A stretch of 64,000 nt of DNA, taken from the NCBI RefSeq assembly GCF_030812855.1, contig NZ_JAUSTK010000010.1, positions 1 through 64,000 of the forward strand. Direction: 5' to 3'. This document shows, piece after piece, positions 16,514 to 25,619 of this stretch. How positions within the stretch are numbered: position 1 is the first letter of the stretch; every line of letters begins with the position of its first letter. The DNA is from Paenibacillus wynnii (GTDB lineage: Bacteria > Bacillota > Bacilli > Paenibacillales > Paenibacillaceae). Position numbers and translations under genes: made by a program. The notes under the pieces are model-generated. The model saw nothing but the letters and a program-made list of their open reading frames with translations. It was not told where the DNA came from and searched no databases.

Positions 16514-17671
16514 TCATGCCAATTCTCTTAAGTATTCCACTGCTTGATAAGACATTTGTTTGATTTGCGGTATGGCCTGCTTCAGTCTGTCTCGGATCGC
16601 CTGCTCTTCCTGCACCATTTCCTCAAATTTAGAGGCCAGAAGTTCACCCGATGAGATTTCCTCGATACCAAGCACCAGCTTCTCCTCGCCGAACAAGTCT
16701 GTGGCGATTCCCTTTGATTTCACGCTGTATCCCAGCACTATAGTGGGAACCATATTGGAATAAGCAGCAATCGTCGCATGAGTCCTTGCACCTATGAAAA
16801 ATCTCATTCTAGCGATATACCCCTTGTATTGCACAGCCGTCAGGTTGCCCGGCAGCAGAATAACACGTCCCGTATGCTTGAACTCCCGATAATACTCATT
16901 CAGAACATCAAAGTCGTTGTTGCCATCTTCAATGACATGAGGGGTCAAGGCAATAGTCATATCTGTAGTCTGCAGAATATGGCTGATCAGTTCCCGAATC
17001 GCTCCCTTGGATTGTTGATTTCGGCTCATAACCAGAGGGCTGAAATTGAGGCCGATGGTATTCCCCTCTTGCCATCCTACAGGAAGAGCAAGCTCTATCT
17101 TTTCCATGGTAAACGCTGGATCGGCTACTAATCTCACATTCGTAAGTCCTTTATTCTTAAGCATGTTATAGGTCAGGGTCTCCCGGGCCAGAATGAGGTC
17201 AAAGAGCTTCAAATCCTCCAATTTACGGGGGGTGATATCCTCTTCACCGATGGAGCAGCCCCATAGAACCAGCTTTTTCCCTTTTTTCTTAATTCTTCGG
17301 TTGATTTCGTACCAGCCCGGTTGCTCACCATAACAATAGTTGTCCCCTCCAATCGACATACAGACATCAGCCAGTCCAATACGCTTTATTACGTTGTGAT
17401 GAATTTGACCGAGAGCATATTTCTCATCCTTGAACAGCCTTACTCTTAGCAATGACATCAACCATTGGGGTGAATATTTAGAGATTGGTATTGCAGAACC
17501 GTCATAGATATGATCAAGCGTGCCGATGATTCGATCCGTATCCGGTCTATCGGATAACAAAAAGACCTTAGCTCCGCCTATTCCTTCTTTGATAATTCCC
17601 GTAGAGGAGCGAACAATGGCCTCGCATCCCCTGTTTAAGCTGCCTCCATGGGCGAACATCATGATTCTCAC
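16514..17671 (-). CDS. Polysaccharide pyruvyl transferase (EpsI/EpsO-like)
   Basis: 385 residues, GTG start with GGGGAGG 8 bases ahead, overlapping the preceding gene by 4 bases. The N-terminal FAHGGSLNRGCEAIVR and the later FFIGARTHATIAAYSNMVPTIVLGYSVKSKGI region (quoted parts near 290-320) are characteristic of the family, which adds ketal-pyruvate to sugars from phosphoenolpyruvate. Pyruvylation would give the polymer negative charge. B. subtilis eps carries EpsI and EpsO in the same role. Confidence 0.85.
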   Translation of the reverse strand: MRIMMFAHGGSLNRGCEAIVRSSTGIIKEGIGGAKVFLLSDRPDTDRIIGTLDHIYDGSAIPISKYSPQWLMSLLRVRLFKDEKYALGQIHHNVIKRIGLADVCMSIGGDNYCYGEQPGWYEINRRIKKKGKKLVLWGCSIGEEDITPRKLEDLKLFDLILARETLTYNMLKNKGLTNVRLVADPAFTMEKIELALPVGWQEGNTIGLNFSPLVMSRNQQSKGAIRELISHILQTTDMTIALTPHVIEDGNNDFDVLNEYYREFKHTGRVILLPGNLTAVQYKGYIARMRFFIGARTHATIAAYSNMVPTIVLGYSVKSKGIATDLFGEEKLVLGIEEISSGELLASKFEEMVQEEQAIRDRLKQAIPQIKQMSYQAVEYLRELA

Positions 17672-18720
17672 ATTGCTTTCCTCCCCTTCGATTGATTACG
17701 GATTCTGCTGTAAAGAATAGCCAGATAAATACCGCCGACTTGCCTCCTGCGCATCATTTCAACAATCCATTTGTAATATCTGCCCAGCGAACTAAATTCC
17801 TCCTCGTAATATAAAGGAATCGACGCCTGTATCTGTTCATTGTTTACCACACTTCTGATATAGGCGTATCTCGTTCTGAAATCAACCTCACGGGTTGGCT
17901 CCATATAAATATGTAGAATGGCTAAAGCCGAATGAATGAGCCTGATGGATTTGAGTCTTCCAATATCGACATTTTCAAGCTTAGCCACATAAGCATCAGG
18001 TAAAATAGTTTGATAAACCTCTAGCGCTCTCTTGAGATAGTCCTGCTTCACTATGTTTCTTGTGGCACTCCCTGGAGTCTCCCGATAGTGGTATCCGGTA
18101 TAATCCATGTATTTGGCTCTCTCTGCAACACAGAAGAAGCTCATATTGAACATCCCGTCTTCCCCTAAGGCCACCCTCTCCGGAAAAACAATGCCATGCT
18201 CTATTAATGTTTGTCTCTTGTATAGTTTGCTGCAGGCTGTATTGCAATTATCGTTTTTGATGAAATAGGGAAGGATGTCCCGCTTGATATCTACTTCATG
18301 AAGGACCGCTTCCACTGAGAAAGGATACCTAGTAATTACAGTGTGGATTCCGAGTTCACTTTCAAAATTGGTGATCACCGCATCGCAATTATCTTGTACT
18401 GCAGCTAAATACAGAGTTTCGAACATTTCTCTCTCCACGGTATCGTCCGCATCCACAAAACCGATGTACTCTCCCGAGGCTGCCGTCATGCCTGCGTTCC
18501 TAGCTGCACTAACCCCCTGATTATCTTGATCTATCAGAACCATTCGCGTATCCTTCTTTGCATGTTCCCTTAGAATTTCTAAGCTGCCATCCTCAGAACC
18601 GTCATTTACAAATACAAACTGGCATTCGTGAAGACTCTGGGATAGGAGAGAATGTATACACGGAATTAGATACTGCTCAGCATTATATACGGGGATGATA
18701 ACACTCACCTTATATTGCAC
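17668..18720 (-). CDS. Glycosyltransferase family 2 (EpsH/EpsJ-like)
   Basis: 350 residues, GTG start preceded by GGAGGAGG. GT-A fold: VSVIIPVYNAEQYL (about 5-18), FVNDGSEDGS (about 36-45) and the metal-binding DADD motif in IGFVDADDTVE (about 87-97), then the GEDG motif. It overlaps both neighbours by a few bases, so it is translationally coupled in the operon. Transfers a sugar to the growing repeat unit. Confidence 0.87.
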   Translation of the reverse strand: MQYKVSVIIPVYNAEQYLIPCIHSLLSQSLHECQFVFVNDGSEDGSLEILREHAKKDTRMVLIDQDNQGVSAARNAGMTAASGEYIGFVDADDTVEREMFETLYLAAVQDNCDAVITNFESELGIHTVITRYPFSVEAVLHEVDIKRDILPYFIKNDNCNTACSKLYKRQTLIEHGIVFPERVALGEDGMFNMSFFCVAERAKYMDYTGYHYRETPGSATRNIVKQDYLKRALEVYQTILPDAYVAKLENVDIGRLKSIRLIHSALAILHIYMEPTREVDFRTRYAYIRSVVNNEQIQASIPLYYEEEFSSLGRYYKWIVEMMRRRQVGGIYLAILYSRIRNQSKGRKAM

Positions 18721-19933
18721 TGAGAACAGCCTCCTCCCTTTCGCTGATCAGGCCATACAGCTTCTCCAATTCATAAGTGTTACTGTGATCAGATCTACTG
18801 CAATGACCGGATAACCTTTGGCGCAGGTCCGCGTTCAAATACAAACGCTCAATACCTTGGACAATTCCTTCTACAGATAAATCTGTAATGAAACCATCAA
18901 CTCCATTCGTAACCTGACTGGGTGCTGTGGAGTAGTTGGTAATCAATATCGGTTTCCCTAAAATTTTGGCCTCAGTAACTGTCACAGCCTTACCCTCATA
19001 GCGCGAAGGTTGAACATATAAATCGCATGAACTCATATATGGGTATGGGTTGGTTTGTTTACCCAGTAGGATAAAGCTGTCCTCCAGATGATGTTCAGCT
19101 ATCATCTCTTTCAGCATGGCCTCATCATTTCCATACCCGACAATGTACCAGTTGATCTTGTCATAACCCTTGTCTCTCAGTCTTCTTAAAGCTTTAACAG
19201 CAAGGTCCAGCCCTTTCTGATAAGACAATCTTCCCACGGTAACCAATTTGAAGTTAGGGTCATTCACCATGGGGTTTACTGCCTCTTTATTGGCCATTAT
19301 TCTAATAAAATCAGGGGATGTGATATTCTCAATCACAACTACCTTCTCTTCCAGTGACCCGTATTTCTGCAAAAAAGAGACTTTGCACGCTTCCGACACC
19401 GCGATAATATAATCAAACTTGCTCCACATTTTAAAATCAGCCTGGATATCTGTTTCGATCGTTAAATAATCGGTATGAATCCATCCGATCTTCAGCTTGG
19501 CTTTCACTTTATCGGCTACAAAGTAATGAGGCCATAAATAACTGATCGCAACGTCATACTCCTGTTGAAGCTTAGGGAGGTAAGGCAGCACATACTTCCA
19601 CATCAGCTGCATTTGATAATAGCCGGGTTCAGTTATCTTGCGGATTCTTCGAATACATTCCGTATGGATTTTTGCCAAAATGCGTCCCATTGCGATGCGA
19701 TAATGACCTTCCCTGAATGCTTCCTGTATTGTTTTTCGAAAGGTTGAATAGGTGGGCTGCTCCTCCAGCAAATTCACCTGCGGGGAAAGCAAGTCCAGAA
19801 AATCACCCTGATGGCGATACAGCATCAGATCCACATCATGGTTCTCATAGTCAAAATGCTCCAGCATGCTGGCCAGACTTCTTTCCACCCCTCCCACTTC
19901 CATATCATATGAGGTGATCAATATCTTCTTCAT
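18710..19933 (-). CDS. Glycosyltransferase family 4
   Basis: 407 residues from ATG 19933 (GGAGGG 5 bases ahead, formed by the end of the preceding gene). GT-B: GGVERSLASML near the N terminus, then GRLSYQKGLDLAVKAL and RYEGKAVTVTEAKILGKPI in the donor domain. It is the third member of the paralogous set with 14117 and 15313, but the most divergent. It overlaps the GT2 gene by 11 bases. Confidence 0.86.
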   Translation of the reverse strand: MKKILITSYDMEVGGVERSLASMLEHFDYENHDVDLMLYRHQGDFLDLLSPQVNLLEEQPTYSTFRKTIQEAFREGHYRIAMGRILAKIHTECIRRIRKITEPGYYQMQLMWKYVLPYLPKLQQEYDVAISYLWPHYFVADKVKAKLKIGWIHTDYLTIETDIQADFKMWSKFDYIIAVSEACKVSFLQKYGSLEEKVVVIENITSPDFIRIMANKEAVNPMVNDPNFKLVTVGRLSYQKGLDLAVKALRRLRDKGYDKINWYIVGYGNDEAMLKEMIAEHHLEDSFILLGKQTNPYPYMSSCDLYVQPSRYEGKAVTVTEAKILGKPILITNYSTAPSQVTNGVDGFITDLSVEGIVQGIERLYLNADLRQRLSGHCSRSDHSNTYELEKLYGLISEREEAVLSAI

Positions 19934-19935
19934 CC

Positions 19936-21117
19936 TTACCCTCCAATCGTCTTCCTCCAGGCCCATAAGACCGGTCTCAACGGAAAATAGAGAAAATGTA
20001 GATTCCTCGGTAACGGTAACGTCTCCGCATCCTCCGGGTACGGAAATAGAAAGCTCAGAACAAACAAGAACTTACGGCTGATTGTCAGTAATGCGAATTG
20101 ATGCCGCTTATGATAACTCTCTACTTCAGGTGGAATAGGAGGTGAATGCAGATTAACCATCCGTTCCAGATAAAATAGCGCTTCTTTCGCTAACTGTCTG
20201 GACTTGTTCGCACTTTCCATAGGCTGAAGCTGCGAATCTATGGAAACAGACAGCAACCCGGAAGTAAGTGCCAGCGCCTGTCCTCCAATGTAATAATAAT
20301 GATGTTTACGGAGAAGAGCGGTAAGCGTTGGAGCGTCCAACTGCTGTAGAAGCAGCTGCTTTATATCCAGCAGCCAACGTATTCTCGACCAACCATGCCT
20401 CGCTCCATGGGATACAAGAAAGAGGAACAAGTCTTCACGTCCCAAGTAATAAATGGGGTGCTTTGTTAAACTGCTTGTTCTTCTATGCTTCCACAATTCG
20501 GCGAATGATGGTTCTTTAGCTGGAGCGGGGTTAAGCCTCCAATGAAGTTCAAGCTTGATCCCCTTCCCGGAATGGAAGAAAACAATATGATGATGCCTCC
20601 ATTTCCAATCATTCAAAACGGTACGTATGTAATCATCTTTGAGATAACCCTGCTGAAGCAGAATTTCTTCCGCCTTTGACAAATCTTCAATAGGAAGAAT
20701 TAAATCCAGATCGCAGGAGGTTCTAAGCGAAATATCCCCGTAAAGGTCCTTGGCAATAACCGGCCCCTTTAAGAAAAGACAATCAATATCGTTATCCGTA
20801 AACAGCTTGCCGACTCGTTCCATTTCACCGCTTAAATGAAGCATCTGAAAGGTGTTTTTAGTATATAAGTTAAACATTCTCCTAACGACCCAGGCTGGAA
20901 CCCACGCATCACCCATATGCTTAAGCCGTCGGTATAGATAAGGGTAAACTCTATGATGCAGGGCAAGTTCTATAAAGATCTCCCAATCGGTCTCACGGAA
21001 CAGCTCCGGCTGAGACACCAGTAGATCATTCGGATTATGGTCTTCAGCAAGAAAGGCAAGCAATAGCCGCATTTCTTTTGATAAAGTCCCCGTGCTAAGA
21101 CCCAGAGCATTTCCCAT
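19936..21117 (-). CDS. Nucleotidyltransferase-fold protein (PF14907, NTP_transf_5 type)
   Basis: 393 residues from ATG 21117 (GAGGAG 6 bases ahead). The open frame reaches 21186, but that extension covers operator sites. The motif CLFLKGPVIAKDLYGDISLRTSCDLDLIL (about 122-150; key residues LKG, LY, and the D-x-D pair) is the signature of this family. It heads the second exopolysaccharide operon behind its own operator. The family occurs in sugar-modification loci, and as I recall next to the kinase in the pseudomycoidin lasso cluster, where it acts on the phosphorylated peptide. The substrate here is open: polymer or lasso peptide. Confidence 0.75.
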   Translation of the reverse strand: MGNALGLSTGTLSKEMRLLLAFLAEDHNPNDLLVSQPELFRETDWEIFIELALHHRVYPYLYRRLKHMGDAWVPAWVVRRMFNLYTKNTFQMLHLSGEMERVGKLFTDNDIDCLFLKGPVIAKDLYGDISLRTSCDLDLILPIEDLSKAEEILLQQGYLKDDYIRTVLNDWKWRHHHIVFFHSGKGIKLELHWRLNPAPAKEPSFAELWKHRRTSSLTKHPIYYLGREDLFLFLVSHGARHGWSRIRWLLDIKQLLLQQLDAPTLTALLRKHHYYYIGGQALALTSGLLSVSIDSQLQPMESANKSRQLAKEALFYLERMVNLHSPPIPPEVESYHKRHQFALLTISRKFLFVLSFLFPYPEDAETLPLPRNLHFLYFPLRPVLWAWRKTIGG

Positions 21118-21143
21118 GGGGTTTCTCCTCACTCTAAGCGGAT

Positions 21144-21182
21144 AACGAACAAAATTATTAGCTTTTGTTCTATTTAACGAAC
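21144..21182. promoter_or_regulatory. SinR-type operator pair, second exopolysaccharide operon
   Basis: Core 21167-21182 is GTTCTAT-TT-AACGAAC (7-2-7), with an additional half-site AACGAAC at 21144-21150. Both lie between the predicted promoter and ATG 21117. Confidence 0.6.
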
Positions 21183-21190
21183 ACAAATAA

Positions 21191-21220
21191 AGCGTAACAC
21201 TCTATCTGGAAAGTTGTCAA
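21191..21220 (-). promoter_or_regulatory. Promoter of the second exopolysaccharide operon
   Basis: Minus strand -35 TTGACA (21215-21220), 18 bp spacer, extended -10 TGT-TACGCT (hexamer 21191-21196). The layout is the same as the lasso promoter: consensus -35, 18 bp, extended -10, operator downstream of the start. Confidence 0.5.
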
Positions 21221-21271
21221 TTGATTGTTACAATAAGTTACAAATTACTCTAGCTCATCAGATGAGTATGA

Positions 21272-21277
21272 TATAGT
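21272..21277 (+). promoter_or_regulatory. Extended -10 of the divergent acyltransferase gene
   Basis: TGA-TATAGT (hexamer 21272-21277), 31 bases before the TTG start at 21308. No good -35 is visible, as is common with extended -10 promoters. Confidence 0.35.
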
Positions 21278-21307
21278 TTGAGAATAGAAAGGGAGGCGGA
21301 TGGAGTT

Positions 21308-21964
21308 TTGGAAAAGATCATTGTATTCGGTGCAGGAGGCCATGCCAAAGCCGTAATTGATGTTATTGAGAAAGCAGGTTTGTACGAGATCATCGGAATA
21401 CTGGACAGCTATAAGGCACCAGGCTCCATGATTTACGGTTATGAAGTTCTTGGTGATGAGCAGGTGGTTTTCAACTTGGGGAGCCAGATTTACGGCGGGA
21501 TTATAGCTATCGGGGATAATTGGAGACGATCGCAGCTGGTTGACCATATGACTTCACTACATCCGGAATTTAATTTTATTTCTGCTGTACATCCCTCCGC
21601 CACACTCGCCAAAGGCACTGTCATAGGGCAGGGGTGTGTGATTATGGCTGGTGCTATAATCGGCAGCGATACGAACATCGGAGATCATTGCATTCTATAC
21701 TCCCAAGCCTCGGTTGATCATGATAGTACGTTAGGAAACTTTGTGACGTTCGCACCCCATACCGCTACAGGCGGAAATGTACATATCGGTGATTACAGTG
21801 TGATCTCCATAGGTGCCAATATCATCCACTCTACAGTAATTGGTGAACATACAGTTATTGGGGCAGGATCCACCGTATTAACCGATATATCGGGCTACTG
21901 TGTCGCCTACGGCACTCCTGCCCGGATTGTACGTGCCCGTCAGCTAGGGGAACGCTATCTATAG
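21308..21964 (+). CDS. epsM: Sugar O/N-acyltransferase, NeuD/EpsM family
   Basis: 218 residues from TTG 21308 (GGGAGG upstream; homology begins at once with KIIVFGAGGHAKAVIDVIE). An N-terminal nucleotide-sugar pocket (1-80) is followed by a left-handed beta-helix of hexapeptide repeats (about 90-200, e.g. GTVIGQGCVIMAGAIIGSD). It acetylates an amino group installed by the aminotransferase of the neighbouring gene; together with EpsC and EpsN this is the UDP-bacillosamine-type route. It is the only exopolysaccharide gene on the plus strand, facing the aminotransferase gene. Confidence 0.85.
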   Translation: MEKIIVFGAGGHAKAVIDVIEKAGLYEIIGILDSYKAPGSMIYGYEVLGDEQVVFNLGSQIYGGIIAIGDNWRRSQLVDHMTSLHPEFNFISAVHPSATLAKGTVIGQGCVIMAGAIIGSDTNIGDHCILYSQASVDHDSTLGNFVTFAPHTATGGNVHIGDYSVISIGANIIHSTVIGEHTVIGAGSTVLTDISGYCVAYGTPARIVRARQLGERYL

Positions 21965-21984
21965 CCAATAGAGCAAAATGAAGA

Positions 21985-23151
21985 TTAGCGGGACTGGGGA
22001 GACACGGTCATTAAAGATTCCTCAATACAAGTAATCACTCTTTGCTGTTCACCCAGACTCATGCTAGAGCCCGAAGGAAGGCATAGCCCAGTTTGGAATA
22101 ACTGCTCGGATACACAAGTTTCATCGTTATGGGAATAGAACAAGGTACCTGCGAATAACGGCTGCATATGAAGAGGCTTCCATACAGGACGTGCCTCTAT
22201 ATTTTGATCCGCCAACGCCTTTAGCAGCTCCGGGAGCTTAATCCCATTTTCCTCCTCGTCAACAGTAAGGGCAGTCAGCCAGCGGTTTGACTTTGTACCT
22301 GCCAGCTCCGGCATGAAGTGGAGTCTATCTATGCCTCCGAGTGAAACCTGGTACCTATCAAATATAGCCCTTCTCGATTCCACTCGCTCATCCAGCACCT
22401 GCAGCTGTGCTCTGCCTACACCGGCTAGAAGATTGCTTAACCGGTAATTGTAGCCCATAATGCTGTGCTGGTAATGCGGAGCAGGATCCCTGGCCTGAGT
22501 CGCCAGAAAACGCGCTTTTCTCAAGGCTTCCTCATCATTCGAAATGAGCATACCTCCACCAGAGGTTGTAATAATCTTATTACCATTAAAGGAAAAGATT
22601 CCGAACTTTCCAAGCGAGCCGCTAGGCTGTCCTTGGTATGTAGAACCAAGCGATTCAGCAGCATCTTCAATAAGCGGAATATCGTACTGATTGCAGAGGG
22701 ATAGGATTTCCTTCATCTTGGCACTTTGCCCATATAAATGCACTACGATGACAGCCTTTGGCAGCTTGCCTATACGATCAGCCTCTTCCAGAGCACGCTG
22801 CAGGGCGCTTGGAGACATGTTCCATGTATCAGGTTCAGAGTCTATGAAGACGGGCTCTGCATTCAAGTAGCAGATCGGATTCGCACTGGCTACAAAAGTT
22901 AAAGTCGAGCAGAACACCCGGTCTCCCTTACCGACTTCAAGCAGCTGCAGGGCAATATGAAGGGCTGCGGTACCAGAGCTCAATGCCGCGGCACCCCTCA
23001 CACCCGAATAGTCGGCAATTTCTTGTTCAAAAGCATCCACATTGGGTCCAAGCGGAGCGATCCAGTTGGTCTCGAATGCTTCATTAATATAGTATTGTTC
23101 TCTACCGCTCATGTGAGGCGGAGACAGAAAGATCCGATTGTTGGTTGTCAT
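21985..23151 (-). CDS. epsN: DegT/DnrJ/EryC1 aminotransferase (EpsN-like)
   Basis: 388 residues from ATG 23151 (GAGGGTGAG ahead). PLP-dependent sugar aminotransferase: FLSPPHMSGREQYYINEAFETNWIAPLGPNVDAFE start, EDAAESLG (PLP-binding Asp, about 160), and FSFNGNKIITTSGGGML with the Schiff-base Lys (about 185). It aminates a 4-keto-6-deoxy nucleotide sugar produced by the EpsC-type dehydratase. Last gene of the first exopolysaccharide operon, 5 bp after the sugar transferase. Confidence 0.9.
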   Translation of the reverse strand: MTTNNRIFLSPPHMSGREQYYINEAFETNWIAPLGPNVDAFEQEIADYSGVRGAAALSSGTAALHIALQLLEVGKGDRVFCSTLTFVASANPICYLNAEPVFIDSEPDTWNMSPSALQRALEEADRIGKLPKAVIVVHLYGQSAKMKEILSLCNQYDIPLIEDAAESLGSTYQGQPSGSLGKFGIFSFNGNKIITTSGGGMLISNDEEALRKARFLATQARDPAPHYQHSIMGYNYRLSNLLAGVGRAQLQVLDERVESRRAIFDRYQVSLGGIDRLHFMPELAGTKSNRWLTALTVDEEENGIKLPELLKALADQNIEARPVWKPLHMQPLFAGTLFYSHNDETCVSEQLFQTGLCLPSGSSMSLGEQQRVITCIEESLMTVSPQSR

Positions 23152-23156
23152 AGGTC

Positions 23157-23771
23157 TCACCCTCTACTTCCCTCTTCATTTTTAACAGCTCCTAAGAACA
23201 TCGGCATGGTAGCATGATCCGCACTGTTAATCCCCTCAGTCTTAACCACTTTAAGCAGCGTAAGCCATAATATCTTGAGATCCAGCAGGAAGCTATAGTG
23301 ATCCACATACCATATATCCAGTCTGAACTTATCCTCCCAGGATATCGTATTGCGGCCGTTAACCTGAGCCCAGCCGGTAATCCCGGGTTTAACCTCATGT
23401 CTTCTGGCCTGCTCCTGTGTATACAGCGGCAGATAGTCCACTAACAGCGGCCTTGGACCCACCAGACTGATATCACCTTTAAGCACATTCCACAGTTGCG
23501 GTAGCTCATCCAGACTATATTTTCTCAAAAACTTCCCAAAGGTGGTTAAGCGAAGATGATCAGACAACAACTGGCCCGTGGAGTCCGACTCACTTGTCAT
23601 CGTCCGGAACTTATACACATAAAAGGACTTCCCATGCAGACCCGGACGGCTTTGCTTAAAAAGGACCGGTGAACCTAACTTGATACGAACAAGAAGAGCC
23701 GTGATGGTGATCACTGGCAGAAACACAAGAAATACAGGAATGGTAACTATGAGATCAAATATTCGCTTCAT
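23157..23771 (-). CDS. epsL: Undecaprenyl-phosphate sugar-1-phosphate transferase (EpsL-like)
   Basis: 204 residues. One N-terminal membrane helix (1-28), then the conserved catalytic region: [27 protein letters not shown] (about 33-60; key R, PG and KFRTM), [23 protein letters not shown] and [14 protein letters not shown]. It loads the first sugar phosphate on undecaprenyl phosphate and so starts each repeat unit. The short length is that of the monofunctional EpsL/PglC class. It is the only initiating enzyme in the locus. Confidence 0.92.
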   Translation of the reverse strand: MKRIFDLIVTIPVFLVFLPVITITALLVRIKLGSPVLFKQSRPGLHGKSFYVYKFRTMTSESDSTGQLLSDHLRLTTFGKFLRKYSLDELPQLWNVLKGDISLVGPRPLLVDYLPLYTQEQARRHEVKPGITGWAQVNGRNTISWEDKFRLDIWYVDHYSFLLDLKILWLTLLKVVKTEGINSADHATMPMFLGAVKNEEGSRG

Positions 23772-23784
23772 ATCCAGTAGCTCC

Positions 23785-24519
23785 CTAAGAGAAAATCTTC
23801 CTTATTTTCGATACATTCTCATGACCGATCACTCGGCTGACCGTTTTCTTGAGCTGACTTCTCATCCGAATATGAAAAGGCAGCCAGGATTGGGCAAAAT
23901 GATGTATCGTGTAGCTTTCCTCCGTAATATAGTTCCCTCCATTAATATAATCGTAGGGACTAAAGTAGCAGCGCGGGTAAAAGATTACGCCATTGGAAAG
24001 TGCCTGGTACTTTCCATTCAGTTGCAAGCCGTGTTCCCGGCAGATTTGGCTGATCACGGTAGTATTGGTAGTAGTATCGTAAGAGCCGTCAGACCGCTTA
24101 AAGCTTCTGGAGTTATAATACTCCATCAATTCTCTAATCCAGCCATGTCCCTTCACTGCGCCCATCGTTCCTGATTGGAGAAAGCTCTCATCCTCAAAAC
24201 CTGAAAAAGCGTCATGTACCAAAAATGGGTCCAGCGGCTGAATAACCTCAACATCAGTATCCATATAAATACCGCCCCGTTCATACAAAGCATGCAGCCG
24301 TACATAATCACTGACAAAAGCAAATTTTCTAGCCTCGTAAGCCTCTCGAACGTACGGATTGGCGTTGATGTCAAAGTTATCTTCATTCCATTCCATGAAT
24401 TCATAACCTTGCAAATATTTTTTCCAGCTAATGATGCACTTTTGCAGAATTTTCGGCTTGGCGCCTCTTCCAAACCAGCAGTAGTGGATAATCCTTGGAA
24501 TTCTCTCTACATCCTCCAT
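23785..24519 (-). CDS. GT32 (OCH1/capsular polysaccharide) glycosyltransferase
   Basis: 244 residues with the family start [16 protein letters not shown] (about 6-21), then [27 protein letters not shown] with the DXD motif at about residues 91-93. An AAAGGAG site precedes the ATG. It probably adds a hexose to the repeat unit. This family is absent from the B. subtilis eps operon, so the polymer here will differ. Confidence 0.87.
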   Translation of the reverse strand: MEDVERIPRIIHYCWFGRGAKPKILQKCIISWKKYLQGYEFMEWNEDNFDINANPYVREAYEARKFAFVSDYVRLHALYERGGIYMDTDVEVIQPLDPFLVHDAFSGFEDESFLQSGTMGAVKGHGWIRELMEYYNSRSFKRSDGSYDTTTNTTVISQICREHGLQLNGKYQALSNGVIFYPRCYFSPYDYINGGNYITEESYTIHHFAQSWLPFHIRMRSQLKKTVSRVIGHENVSKIRKIFS

Positions 24520-24532
24520 CTAAATTTCTCCT

Positions 24533-25606
24533 TTATAGAAACCACTTTAGATAGTCGCTCCTGTATTGAAGTCCCAGTGTAATCACATTCTCATAGAAGA
24601 AAAAGATTAGATAGATGATCAAAAAGCTTAAGAACACGAGCTTTTGATCTTTCTTGCGGAACACCTTAACTACCCATGAGGTCAATATGATCTGATATAG
24701 CGTAAAGTAGATGGCCAATCTGGCAAAAATCCAGTTTTGTGTAGAAATGATCATTAGGAGCAGCCCGATTAACGAGAGATTCACTACAATATCAATGTGT
24801 GGAAACAACACTCTCAGCTTCTCTCTTCCCAGAAAAGCAATAACAAGTGGCAGAGCATAAAATGCGACCCGGAAGACGTTAGCACCGCCTTCACTAAAGC
24901 TTTGATACTCACCATATTGAGTATCCTTAATAGCGGAGAAGAGAATATCCGAGAACTGATTGAAGCCTAGAACAATCAGCACAGCCAAACCCAGCATTAA
25001 AAAAGATGCCGTTGTCCAAGCCTTTCTACGCACGATAAAGTAAATGGGAATCAGGATAAGGGCGCTTTGGTGAAACAATGCCGCAAACAGAACAACAAGC
25101 ATGTACTTCTTCCAGCTGCCATTTAGAATATACTTGGTAGCGGCAAAGATAATGGCTGCTGTAAGGTACTGTCTAATCCCGTTCATCGAGACGATAAATG
25201 CACCCGACGTGATATAGAGGTAAACCGCCATATCAAACAATCTTGCATATTTGTACAGCACCATTACAATCAGAACATTGGTTATGAGGGCTGTAACTAC
25301 AATAAGGATTTGCGGATCATTGGTATAGCTTTTCAATACCATTTGAAGAACACCGAAGCCGATATCCTTATTCTGAAGGATATCAATCCACGAGAAGTCG
25401 TCAACGAGATAAGCATGCATGTAAAAGAAAGTATCGCCTATATTTTTTCTCAGGCCCGAGCATATCACGATTACAGCAGCAACGACGTAGGCTAGGGACT
25501 TACTGGGTCTAATGAATACAGGGCTATTCATATCGGGCACAGCATAATAACGGGCAAGAAATGAGAAGAAAAAACCCACCATGAGCGTAAGCCAAATGAT
25601 CGTCAT
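24533..25606 (-). CDS. epsG: Exopolysaccharide polymerase, EpsG family
   Basis: 357 residues from ATG 25606 (AAAGGGATGAG ahead; the open frame upstream overlaps the preceding gene). Around ten hydrophobic segments, with the EpsG-type features SGLRKNIGDTFFYMHAY and SMNGIRQYLTAAIIFAA (about residues 55-160). It joins repeat units on the outer face of the membrane (Wzy role). Confidence 0.85.
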   Translation of the reverse strand: MTIIWLTLMVGFFFSFLARYYAVPDMNSPVFIRPSKSLAYVVAAVIVICSGLRKNIGDTFFYMHAYLVDDFSWIDILQNKDIGFGVLQMVLKSYTNDPQILIVVTALITNVLIVMVLYKYARLFDMAVYLYITSGAFIVSMNGIRQYLTAAIIFAATKYILNGSWKKYMLVVLFAALFHQSALILIPIYFIVRRKAWTTASFLMLGLAVLIVLGFNQFSDILFSAIKDTQYGEYQSFSEGGANVFRVAFYALPLVIAFLGREKLRVLFPHIDIVVNLSLIGLLLMIISTQNWIFARLAIYFTLYQIILTSWVVKVFRKKDQKLVFLSFLIIYLIFFFYENVITLGLQYRSDYLKWFL

Positions 25607-25619
25607 GCGCTCATCCCTT

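Noticed and set aside
20760..23160. Insertion or mobile origin for the inverted epsM gene
   Set aside because: No repeats or element ends were found around it; a simple local inversion is enough.
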